A DNA stretch of 64,000 nt from Eutypa lata (Eukaryota; Ascomycota; Sordariomycetes; Xylariales; Diatrypaceae): positions 186,001 to 250,000 of the forward strand of contig JAKULF010000016.1 of the NCBI GenBank assembly GCA_022661535.1. The letters run 5' to 3'. This document shows, piece by piece, positions 12,421 through 23,009 of the stretch (position 1 is its first letter; each line of letters begins with the position of its first letter). The notes under the pieces were generated by a model that was not told where the DNA came from, ran no database searches, and saw only the letters and a list, made by a program, of their open reading frames with translations. The position numbers and the translations under genes were made by a program.

Positions 12421-14200
12421 TTAACCAACAATTCCCTTTTCCGATCCCTTACCCCCCTCCTCTTCCCTTCCCCCGTCCACCTCCCCTCCTTTCAACCCAA
12501 ACTCCGTCTCCAGACCATCTCTCAGCTTAATCTCCTTCTCCACAAACACGACGAAGAACGAAACCCCCGCAATGACAGCAGCCACGATCCAGACCAGCCT
12601 GAGGCTATCCGTGGAAACCCCAATGACCTGCTCGCGCACCCGGCTCGGAAGCGCCAGCCGCAACTCGCTAGACGCGTGTGCGTAGGCCTGCCCATACGCC
12701 ACCATCGTCCTGGCAGCCGCATCCTCAATGCGCCCAGCCGCAGCAGTACCAGCAGCAGCAGACGCCCGCGTGTTGAAGATGGCAGAGGGCACGGCGACGC
12801 CCCAGACCGTGCCGGAGCGGCGCACGAACGTCCAGGTCACCGTCGACGACGCCGTGTCCCTCTCCGAGAGCGCCGCCTGCGTCGCGGGCAGCAGCGTCGT
12901 CAGCGCGAGCCCGGACCCGAGCCCCGCCACGATCTGGACGATCACGTAGACGGCGAGGCTCGCGTTCTTGTCTAGCAGGGTGAAGAGCCCCGCCCCGAGC
13001 GTCATGAGCGCGTAGCCCGCCAGGTGCAGCGGCCGGTAGCGCCCCGTCTTGGTCAAGATCAGACCGCTGACCATGCCGCCGGGAACCAGGGAGACGGCGG
13101 TCGGGAGGAGCAGGACTCCCGATCGCAGGGGGGTCTCGAGGAGCACGGCTTGAAAGTACACCGAGAGGAAGTAGAGGATCCAAAAGGAAGGAGTAGAGCG
13201 AGTGCGTGAATGTGAGGAAGAAGGCCGCCGCCGAGGTCCGGTTCCGGAACGGGTGCGGCGGCGTCACGGGCTCCGCGCACCATCGGGGTGAGGTCTCGTA
13301 CCACATGAACAGGCCGAGTCCCGCGCCCCCGAGCAGAAGCGGTACGAGGATCCGCCACGACGACCACGGGTAGCGCGTGTCGCCGTACGCGAGCGCGACC
13401 AGGACGGCCGTCACGGACGCGAGCAGCAGCCCGTTCCCGACGTGCAGGAACGAAACGTGCAGCACGAGCGCGACGGCCGCGATGGGCAGGTTCATTTATG
13501 TAGAAGAAGATCCAGCGCCAGGTGGTGGTGGTGCTCTGGGCGATGGCGCCGCTGTTTTATGAAGGGCCCCAGCGACGTCCCGACGGAGAACAGGGCGAAG
13601 ATCACGCCCATGAACCGGCTCCGGTCCCGCAGCGCCACCAAGTCGCACACGATCATCTCGATCATCAGGATGATGCCGCTGCTGCCGCCGTCGATCCCCT
13701 GCACCGCGCGCCCCCCGATCAGCGTCCCCGTCGAGGTCGCGCCCCCGCTGATGCTGCCCCCGAGTGCGAAGACCGCTACGATGCTGATGGTGAGCCAGCG
13801 CCGCCCGAAGACGTCGGCTAGTTGGCCGAAGAGGGGGCCGAATACCGTGCTGTGGGTAGGTAGGTAGGTAGGTCAGTAGGTGTTAGAATTATTGAATTGA
13901 AGAAGAAAGCGTTTGTCTATGCGATAGGGATGGAGGTAGGTGGGGAGTATTCTTACCTCGTCAGTGAATATGCTGTCACAAACCATACGTAGATCTGGCC
14001 TGATTCTAACGCCCCTGCCACGATCGGTAGAGCGGTCGATGTCACGGTGCTCTCGACGGCTGCTAATAGGGAGGTCACGGCGAGAGCTAGGAAGACAGCC
14101 CAGAAGCGCTATCCGTAGGTCGTTTTTGGCTCTGCCTCGTTGCTGGAGGAGGATGGGTTGTTGGATGAGATCTCCGTGGGGTAAACGTGACTAGAAGGGA
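12421..14200 (-). pseudogene. decayed MFS (DHA2-type) drug/toxin efflux transporter
   Basis: The intact ancestor would be a 14-helix major facilitator exporter. Recognisable segments on the minus strand, in order, are AAVESTVTSTALPIV (first helix), GQIYVWFVTAYSLTS, an intron 13956-13850, VFGPLFGQLADVFGRRW, the RDRSRFMGVIFALFSVGTSL region, NLPIAAVALVLHV and ILYFLSVYFQAVLL through to a stop at 12421. The copy is broken. TAG at 14109-14111 replaces the Trp expected in YGWRFW. No in-frame ATG is visible upstream. The frame shifts by +1 at about 13550-13560 (AAAA run), 13491-13502 and 13181-13190. The nonsense change is a G-to-A, compatible with RIP-type mutation but not proof of it. It stands back to back with a decayed AflR-type regulator, a pairing common in secondary-metabolite clusters. 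Confidence 0.8.
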
Positions 14201-14849
14201 CTGTCCTCCCAAGTACAGGAGCGTTCTTTGGTGAAAAAAGCTTTTGTTGTTTATTTCAATGAATAATTATATCAGAAATAAAAATTCCAGGCATGGGGAA
14301 AGAGTAGCTTCACATCCACATATATACATACATATATATATATATAAGAACAGTTTCTGCTGTGATGAGTAGGAGAAAGGGGGTACATTCAAGACGCTAC
14401 CTTGAGGCTGATTCCTATTTATCCCATGGCATTTGACAGGAAACGTCAGAGCTATGTAGCATTATCATTGGATCCATTTAACGTAATATTGGCTACGCTT
14501 GGTAATGCTTAGAAAATTTGGTATCATCGTTCGGACATGTTAATGCTGATATTCGGACACGTTGGGAGCGACGTTTGGATATGTTCTAGCTAATTTTGGT
14601 ATGCCTTCGGACATGTTTGCGGGACCGGTCTCACTAACTAATGGAAGACTTCATTCAAACAGAATGTTGATCTCAGATGTTTTCGAAGTGAGTGTACCAA
14701 TTACAGTAGACAAGGATTCGACATTTGCTAACTCTCTACCACCATTTCTTGAGAAGCGTTGGTTGGAGTTTGTCACAAAAAACCATACGGTGATGATAAC
14801 ATCATCGAGTTAGCCATGTTTAACCTACACGATGCACAAACCCTCATCA
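14201..14849. other. intergenic between two pseudogenes
   Basis: This AT-rich DNA separates the divergent MFS and regulator relics. A reading frame at 14562-14813 has no recognisable domain. A short TA repeat lies at about 14322-14345. Confidence 0.4.
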
Positions 14850-15900
14850 TCCTCCACCACTCGAATCGCCTGCGCACGATGACATGCCCACAAGCTGCGC
14901 TGCCCTGGGATATCCGATGGAGAACCAAGCTGCCTACACTGCATCAAAGCGGGCACCGCCTGCGTTTTCGAGCGGTCGGTACGCGGGATGCGCCCAGCTG
15001 TCGTGGCTGCGAGGGGGCCTCAGGACAGCCTCGGACATAGACGACGATTTCACGGGCAGCGGTAAGTGCACTTCATCACCATCTATCAGAGTCTCGAACT
15101 CCCCTTCTTGTTCCAAAGTCCTATCCCAGCCATCACCTATTGTCGACTGGAACGAGACAACACTGGAGGGCAGTACGCTTGGAGGCGGCAGCACTATGTT
15201 TGGCGATTTTGGAACCGAGCCATTCTCTACCGGTGATGGAACACCCCCCTAGTGGACGACACCTTATGAGCGCTCGGCTTGATACCAGGACAGTGGCACA
15301 CGTACAGGTCGTGGAGACGCTGTCAAAGCTAAACTTAGATCTCCTCCGTCACGCCCTCACTATTCCCCCGCACGCTAGCGCGCCTCCGCATATTTCTCAG
15401 GACGATGAACAGTTCAATCTGGACGATACGTTGCGGCTCACTTCGATATTCATCGAGACGGTGAAATCGCTTCATTTTCCGGGTAGTAACAACAGCAGTT
15501 TGTGCATACAACACCAACACCACCACCACCAGCCTGACGAAGTAGTAGTCGTGATGGTAGACACGGCCTCCGTATTTCTAGTCATATCCTGCTGGCACCG
15601 TCCCGCAGACATCTACGACGAGATCTTCGTCCTCACCAGAGGGTGTTACGGAAGCCCTTGTGGTTGTCGATGTTATGGGTGACGCAAATAGTAAAGATAT
15701 TCGAAGTCGTGCTCGCGATATGCACCAGCAGGTTGGCGCTATTAGGGATACGTTAATGCAGCTTGGCTTGTTACGAAAGAAAGGACACTTGACCAAGTGC
15801 CGTTGTTCCAAACGCCTTACTAGAATCTATATATTGCAATTTCAGAGAACTGTTACGAAATACCTTCCACAATATCGCACCCACGAGCAATTAATCTTAT
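14850..15900 (+). pseudogene. decayed Zn2Cys6 transcription factor, AflR-like
   Basis: Starting at 14871 the reading frame gives CAR-stop-HAHKLRC, then CLHCIKAGTACVF, followed by ERSVRGMRP. This is the Zn2Cys6 binuclear cluster, except that the second cysteine codon is now TGA (14880-14882). Further on, in other frames, come a Ser-rich linker, then QPDEVVVVMVDTASVFLVIS followed by CWHRPADIYDEIF (15532-15635), and RARDMHQQVGAIRDTLMQL (about 15711-15766). The last two resemble the C-terminal part of aflatoxin-regulator (AflR) family proteins. The three parts lie in three frames and stops interrupt them, so the gene cannot make the full factor as it stands. AflR-type proteins activate secondary-metabolite clusters. 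The adjacent decayed MFS pump fits that setting. Confidence 0.7.
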
Positions 15901-16345
15901 TACTCCCCTGCAGTACTGATTACACAATAGCCACTACCTATCGCCTTCTGCGATCTCTAGGTAGAAGGTGTCAGCCCATCCTCCACTTTCTTAGTTTCGA
16001 TTGAAGATGAAATGTCTTCGAAGCTCTTGATATCCTCCGAGGATGACTTACGACGATATCGTTGAATTTCTCAGTGCTACTTACCTCTACAAGAGTCTAT
16101 CTACCGTTTCAATCGGTTAGAAGTTAGTCAGATGTGATGTTCTTCCCCAAACTTGGAGAGAAGCGGATACCTCTTAAGTACATATACTCCCCTCAGAGGT
16201 CCCACCGCTTAAATTAATACTTCGTACACTCAGGTTAGTTAATTAGTTACTGCCAAACCCGAAGATTATGCGGGATTCGATACACAATTTCCGGCGTGTA
16301 ATATTATAAATCAAAATAAGCAAACATTTGCTTAACTGTCCACAT

Positions 16346-16493
16346 GGGCTTGTGGTTTAGGTCAGTAATTACTTCTGCATGTCCAGTTCTTTAGCACCCA
16401 AATTACTAACACCGTTTAAAGTGGTATAATACTCCCTTAGCATCAGCTTTAAAAACATGGGAGTGGTCCGGGGTTCGATTCCCCGCGAGTCCA
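16346..16493 (+). tRNA. tRNA-Ala(AGC)-like sequence, probably a decayed or rearranged tRNA
   Basis: The 3' half is clean: anticodon stem CTCCC (16432-16436) pairs with GGGAG, the loop reads TTAGCA plus T with a likely 15-base intron after the anticodon AGC, and a perfect T arm follows (CGGGG-TTCGATT-CCCCG) with CGAGTCC-A at 16486-16493. A D-arm-like GTTTAAAGTGGTATAAT sits just upstream. The expected 5' acceptor strand is not adjacent. GGGCTTG at 16346-16352 could pair with CGAGTCC (five Watson-Crick and two GU pairs), but that leaves about 50 extra bases and a second D-arm-like segment. A T-run at about 16523-16532 could terminate Pol III. It may be a pseudogene or a tRNA-derived repeat. Confidence 0.5.
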
Positions 16494-18340
16494 TCTCAGG
16501 AGGTTCAATTCCTCTAACTTCCCTTTTTTTTTGTCTTTTTCTCACCTGCTCGCTCCACTTGCTCTTATACGGCTTCATTTTCATTTTGACCTCTTATGAT
16601 TTAACTTTATTTATAATATACTTTGGAGTTTGTGTACATTGTATTTTCTTGCCACCTTACTTTTATTTCGAGATGTGCATCAGTGCTATATTTCACCAAG
16701 TCAGTGAGCAAGTATGCTTCCATGCAAACTTCAACTAGTCTCACATATTTAGAACATAATGCATCCCATGCTATGCCCCATGCTATATTACCCAACAGTG
16801 CTGTGAAAGGTCTATTCAAGAGGATATTCGTAAGAATTTATATTAATAAACATTCTGGATTCCATTCGCTTAATGCTAGGGGCGAAGGCAAAAAAACTAC
16901 CACATTCACTACCAGATGCAAGGACGCATCTGTCACTTCTGGAAAACTTTAGATATATATCCACGGCAGAACAATATCATTCCTATTGCCTACTTTACTG
17001 GGGGAATGAGGTAGAAGCATCACACCACACTTGGATACTCCTGCAAGAAAAGCGAACAGTTGAATGTCAAGTCATGACTTATGGCCCTTTAAGGAGCCCA
17101 GTTGCCCTGACTAGGTAGGGTACCACAACTCATTACAAAGCTGTGGAAACTTCACAGTTATCATGTCGTGTCAAGTCAGAGTAGCCAACAAAGACACAAC
17201 CCCTCCTTTTAAAATTCCGTTGTCAAATTTTTGTGTGTGAAGATATCATCCTATAGATAGATTCAGAGGTATGCTTGGGCAAATAGCAGCAGCAACATAT
17301 GACGCCTAGGATCTCAGGGACGTCATTGGTACACATGAACTGATAATCATCGTATATCAAGTAAGACATACTCACCTTGAAGGAAATGTATTTATTCCTT
17401 AGTAGCGTCTTGAGTATTACCTAGCCCAAGCTCAATGGTCAACGCTATTAACTGTGTAGAACAAGATGTGGGTTGTCTTGTGCAATCCAGTCTTTTTCGT
17501 GTGAATTTTGGTAACTACAATATGATATTTCTAAAAGGAACCAAGTAATGAACAGCATATCGTTTATAAAGCATGCTGAACCGTCCGAGGACACATCGTA
17601 GTCAGAACTCCATCCATAGGAATTGTATACGCACTGGACTATACTACGCATATAAGGTATGATAAAGATATAATGGTAGAAAGTCGTAGACTGTATATTC
17701 ACGGCATGGTTCAAAGTCAAGAGAAGGTTGCAGCGTATTTAGTATCTAAACTCTGAGTACACACGGCTCCTAATTTAGGGGCCGGCGAGGGTAGGCTCTG
17801 CCGGACGAATTTGAACCCAACATCGTCAAATATACGCCGTGCTGGCAACGCGAGTAAAGGGGTTTGAGATACGCGTCTAAGCATCTCGCCGGCTATCTCT
17901 ATCTGCAGAACTTAATATCTCCATGACGATATTACAAGAGTTAATTGAACTGCGTAACCTGTGGTTAGGGCAACCAAATTACAAACCCCGAACACGTCCA
18001 CACAACTTAAACCTACCACGAAAAGTTTTGACCTGCAGTCACTACCAAGCAGCACTTGTAAACACACCCAGGCAACGACTCCCAAACCACCTTCCCCTTC
18101 AGGCTGCCTTTTCCTTCTTTACCCTTTCACAAACTTCTACATAACCAACCTTCTTCCGTCTCGATCTTTGCGACCACAACATCATCCATCATCACTGGTA
18201 CCCATCACAGGTAATCCATCAACAGGTACAGCACCACTCTTCCCATCAACTACCACCAGTCTAATAGCATCATTTCTACGCACACGCACAACAATCCATC
18301 TCCATCAAACTAACCAACACCAACCTTACAGACTACGACA
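16494..18340. other. intergenic region, no gene seen
   Basis: I see no supportable coding region here. The short frames around 16600-17120 and 17448-17720 have no family resemblance. The final 300 bases are C/A- and T/C-rich and look like a 5' leader of the gene starting at 18341. Confidence 0.4.
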
Positions 18341-19743
18341 ATGTCTACTCCCAAGAAGGATCAGACTCCCACCAAGGGAAAGACGCCCCCCATCACTGGT
18401 CGTGATATCGAGGTCGTTGCCAAAGCATTCGCTTGCTTCAAAGAGCAGCCCCAGGTATGTACTTACGCACTCTTTCATTTTGCTGCCTTCCCATGACATC
18501 CATTGCACCCATTGAATCACTCTTATGTGTTCTATCATCCGTGATTTCTCTCCTCTAGCATGATATGCTCTTGTCTTCTCATCAAGTCACTTGTTTCTAA
18601 ACCAACTATGTGTATCATCATCGTTGTTTGATCAAAATACGATCTAGAGAAGTCTTCATGACTCTCGCCTAATACACCCAAAGAAAACATTAATTGTTCT
18701 CATCCCGCCTTGATACAACTGAATTCCCTCGTACATACAATGTTCCTTCCTCGCGATGTACCAACCGGGTTGGTCCAACCCTCTTAATATACATACATAT
18801 ACGCACACTCTGCCTCTATCTGACTATCCTGTCCCTCTCCTCTCATTTCTAATCGTAAAGAATCATCAACCAAGCTGCTCCGCTCAATAACACGAACACT
18901 AACAATAAAACAGATCGACTTCGCCAAGTTGGCCACCCTAGCCGGCTACAAGAACCAGAGGTAAGTAATTCTACAATGTTTCGGGAGCACCTTTCCTTAT
19001 TTATTAAGATTTACTTTCTCCTACTCAACCTATTAAGAAAAAAAGAAAAAAAAAAGATGACTTACCTACCTACCCAAGGCCCCCCCAAACCATAGCTATA
19101 ACTATCTATCTATCTATCTACCACCTACCAACCTATCTAGAATGAGATTAATAACTAACTCCGGGGTTTCCCCTTCGCTTCTCTCTGCAGATCAGCCCAA
19201 GTATGCTGGGGTAACACCCGCGCCAAGCTCATGGCCTTCGACCCTGCCGACATCGCCGCTGCCGTCGGCTCACCCGGCAACAGGGTTAACAACAAGCGCA
19301 AGACCCCGACTTCCTCCGCCTCTGCCGTCGGTGGTGGCCGTAGCGTTCCCGCCACTCCCGCGCCCGCCACCCGCTACTCCGGCAACTTCCCTGCCTACAA
19401 TGATGAGGACGACGACGACGATGACTTTCCGGTCCCGACCCCGAGCAAGAAGCAGCGCGGTCCCAAGGGTGCCGCTGTCATCCCCGCCCTCACCCCCGGG
19501 TTCGCTCCCGCTTTTGGCCCTTATGCTCGTACTCATGCCAGTGCCGGTGCCGGTGCTGGTCCCGCCGTCGCCCCTACTTTTGGCGCTCGTGGTGGTAGTG
19601 CTGCTGCACTCGGTGGCAGTGGCCATGCCGATGTCGATGGCAAGGGCAAGGGCAAGGGCAAGGGCAAGGTCAAGGCTGAGGACGAGACCTATGCCATGCA
19701 GGAGAAGAAGAAGGTGAAGAAGTACGAGGAGAATGAGGAATAG
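18341..19743 (+). CDS. small fungal protein with conserved N-terminal module and basic/acidic tail
   Basis: Exons are 18341-18454, 18914-18960 and 19191-19743, giving 237 residues. Intron 1 is long (459 bases) and intron 2 is 230 bases; both are GT-AG, and the second has TAACTAAC shortly before TGCAG. The first 60 or so residues form the ordered part: IEVVAKAFACFKEQPQIDFA, then KLATLAGYKNQRSAQVCWGN, then TRAKLMAF. This pattern is seen in small ascomycete proteins of unknown role and may be a short helical DNA- or chromatin-binding module. The rest is Ala/Pro-rich, with an acidic run (DEDDDDDDFPVP), a nuclear-localisation-like PSKKQRGPK and a (GK)n repeat near 19637-19667. A nuclear role is an inference. 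I do not recognise a named family. Confidence 0.75.
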
Positions 19744-21064
19744 GGACCCGGGATCCATCGCAACGACATCGATCGTGACTTTTGGCGTAGCTTGCACGAA
19801 TTTTTCGACATGGACGCCTTCGCTAAGGATCATTCTTAAACTGATTGGCCTGGATTTCCAGGAAGGAAGGGCATGGATGGACTGACATCCTATCTACCTG
19901 CCTGCCTGCCTGCCTTCCAGCCTTGCTTGCTTGCCTGCTATTTGCACGTTCGATTTGGCATTCGACATTCATTTTCATCTGCGCTACTGTTTGCGTCCCC
20001 TTTTGACAATTTGCCGGCGTTGATTGATTTACGGACGGACGGATGATGGACGGGTGGTTAGCTCGATAGGTTCATCATTGCCGGTTCTCATATTTCCTTC
20101 TATTTGACCATTGCGAAGGGTTGATTTTCCTTTCTTTTGTTTTTCTGGCGCCCTGCTATGCTATGCCTACCTGACTAAGGGGTTTTGCATCTGTGAGTAT
20201 GGCCATAACCGTCACTCACACACGCAACTCAGGGTTACGAATGCATTTTGATTTCTTCATCCGGCGTTTTCATGCATTGCGTTCGTTTACTTTGATACCC
20301 ATAGCTACTTTACCTAGGTAGATAGATAGGCAGACACATGCGCCCACTGCTATGCATGAATTCAATGGCTCTTCATTGACAAACCCGGTATTTTGCATCA
20401 TTTCTTTCGTGACTGCATCGGCGGGCGGCTTCCCGGTGGTGATCTAAAAGGCTTGATTGACATTCGTGATTTCGCGGCGCAGAGACGCAGGACTTCCATG
20501 TCTGCAATGTGCATTCGGCACTCTGTAATATACTCATGATATCTGGTTATTGCCAGTACACATGTTTTCCTTTAGGGGAGTTCGTGGTGTTGGATGGCTG
20601 GCTGGCTGATGAGAATGATGCGCTCTGTTACAACTGTAAACATGACTCTGGGAAGTTAGATCACCCGACGCTTTCATACATAAGAACGGCTCCAGGCTAA
20701 TGTAAGTATAAGACTATTTCCCTTGAGGATGGCCTCGCTACTTGAAGCAATGAACATACTATCACACAAGGTGGCTTTTCGTATTCATAGCCTTCTTACG
20801 TCTGTTGAACCACAGGTTTCAGCGATGCTTCCCAATCAACAAACGACTGTGACACACGCCGAGCCGAGCCGAGCTGACATCATTGCGAGCGAACACGCGA
20901 CTACGCAATAAAATGGCAGAACAGCAGACTCACCCGACTCACCGGAGCCAATAGGAAAATAGATAAGTAAATAAATAAAAGCGCCAGCGGGTGAGAATAT
21001 TCGTGTTCATTAGCATTAACCTAACCGACTAGTCAACACTAGTTATAATCCCGTCCCATCATCA
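19744..21064. other. intergenic region, no gene seen
   Basis: This is the 3'-3' interval between the small basic protein gene and the SAT4-type gene. It contains CTGC and GGAC microsatellite stretches (about 19895-19940 and 20030-20050). No coding region is supported. Confidence 0.4.
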
Positions 21065-22586
21065 TCAATCCTCGAACATCGACTTTGGCTGTTGCTGGAA
21101 ACCTGCTCCACCTCCACCTCCACCTCCACCTAACCCTCCCCCTCCTCCTCCACCACCACTCCCATTTCGACTTCCAAACCTCTCCTGTTCCTTCTTGAAC
21201 CCCTTCTGCCCGTCTGACTTGATCTCGTTCGAGGCCGAGATATTACTATTACAATCGCCGAGGGGCGCGACGCGGCTCGCGACGTACTTGTCGCTGTAGT
21301 GCTGGTTGTGGTGGTGGTGGTTATGGTGAAGTGTCGGCATCGGCGGTGCCGGGTAGTGGTTATGGTTATGGTTATGGTGATTCCTATCCCTCTCCTTCTC
21401 GCGCTGCAGCTTCGTCAGCACGCTGGCCCCGGACTTGGCCCGGAACAGGTTCAGGCTGGACTCGCTGCCGGCGCGGCTGTGCGACGTAGTGCCCGACTCG
21501 CTGGCCCGCAGCTCGTAGTGGTCCTCGGCGGCGCACCCCTCGCCCTCGTCCAGGTACCCGCACTGGCGGTGGTCGTGCTCCCCGCCCGACAGGCGTCGGT
21601 GCTGGTGCACCACGTGCACCTCCTGCGTCACGAAGATCTTGTTCAGGCTCTGCGACAGGATCGGCCAGAACACCGGGATCGACGCGCAGATGCTGGCCAG
21701 GTTCACCTCGATCGTCGCGAGCACGATGCTCTTGGGCCCGTACCACGTCGGGTCCGCCACCGGGTACGTCGTCGCTTTGGTTTGTATTATCGTCTGCAGG
21801 CGCCATATGCTCACTAGGTTTACGCTGTGGCCGTGGGGTTTAGTATGGGTTTCTTTGGGATGAATTGGGGGTGCTTTGTCTGCTTGCTTGCTTGCTTGTG
21901 CTTGATGATGAGGGGAAGAAGCGGAGAGAGAGAGAGGGAGCAAATGAGAACAGAATATGCGAAGACGAGAAAGAGAAACCAACGTACCCGACACCCAACA
22001 TCAGCAAACAGCCAATGCCTATCCTGGTCTTCCAGGGGGTCGACTTCTCGAAGTACAGCGGGACGGGGATGGCGAGGACGACGAGGTCGAGCAGGACGTT
22101 GGTGGTGTTGTGGGCGGTGTAGGTGCGCTGCAGGGCGGGCGAGTCGATGGACCCGTAGCCGTAGCAGCGGCCGGTCCCGCGGTCCCAGAACGCCGACACG
22201 GGCACGCACGGCACCACCGCGATCACGATGAACGCGGCGCCCCAGAGCACCGTCACGACCAGGAACGCCCAGCACGTCCGCCGCAGCGGCCCCCTGCTGT
22301 CGAACATCCGGATGTACTGCGCCAGCAGGCACAGCTTCGTGAACGTCGTCGCCACGTTGTACGTCACGAGGCTTATGTAGTATTTCTAGAAATGAGAAAA
22401 CCAAAAAAATGTGAGTTCAAGTGCTTTTAAGTTAGGCGGGAGGGGGACTTTTGTGCCAAACCCACCCGTTGGAAGCCGACTATGTTCTCGTCGCCTATCT
22501 GCGAGAAATGCTCGCCCAGTCCATTCTCGGTAGCTGTTATGCGATGTCAGTGACATGGTCTCGTGATTTGCATGCTCATACAGATA

Positions 22587-22617
<31 letters not shown>

Positions 22618-23009
22618 ATCTACTTACATCGGCATATAAATATTGAGCCAAGAGTGGCGAATATCTAGTAACGCAGGTCAAGTTTATGATTAGTCTTGAG
22701 TTGGCAACGGCTTGGTTCACGGGGGCCCAGCTCAACGCTTACCGCGGCGATTAGGACGAAGGCATCGTCATATCCAAGACACCGTAATTTGCTCCGGGAC
22801 CAAAATCTGAGGGACACACATATCCATTGCACGACCTGATTATTATCGACATTGTTAGGAGGTGCTCTGATGGTTTTCATCATATGTAGTAAGTGATGGT
22901 TGTTTGCTTGTGGACTGCTCACCATAAACGGTATTAATATGCCGAGGATGGTGCTCTTCTCGTTGATCAGCGGCTTCGGCTCGCCCGAGTTGTCGATGGT
23001 CGTAGCCAT
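21065..23009 (-). CDS. SAT4/rhodopsin-domain seven-helix integral membrane protein
   Basis: This belongs to the large fungal family of seven-helix proteins related to SAT4 and Pth11-like receptors. The ligand is unknown. Minus-strand exons are 23009-22923, 22835-22743, 22664-22628, 22533-22466, 22385-21988 and 21824-21065, giving 480 residues. All introns are GT-AG and all phases agree. Exon 3 is only 37 bases and encodes most of a helix (IFATLGSIFIC); intron 3 carries a CA/TG microsatellite (22591-22617). Family landmarks are LRFWSRSKLRCLGYDDAF, TYNVATTFTKLCLLAQYIRM, the FWDRGTGRCYGY loop and STPWKTRIGIGCLLMLGVG. The cytoplasmic tail of about 200 residues is low complexity, with His/Asn-rich and poly-Gly runs. 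No CFEM domain is present. The microexon model should be tested with RNA. Confidence 0.85.
22591..22617. repeat. (TG)n microsatellite inside an intron
   Basis: This is a 27-base uninterrupted TG run on the plus strand. It lies in intron 3 (22534-22627) of the SAT4-type gene, 9 bases from its splice donor at 22627. Confidence 0.9.

Noticed and set aside
12385..12975. 196-codon plus-strand frame
   Set aside because: It is antisense to the MFS relic, whose minus-strand frame gives clear transporter sequence.
16369..16584. Minus-strand frame containing RGIEPRTTPMF
   Set aside because: This is a well-known spurious translation of the antisense of tRNA T arms; the DNA is a tRNA-like element.
17868..17875. 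Other single ACGCGT sites as MCB elements
   Set aside because: Single sites (for example near 3270, 9973, 17870, 35327 and 35985) are isolated and not near replication genes, so they are likely chance.
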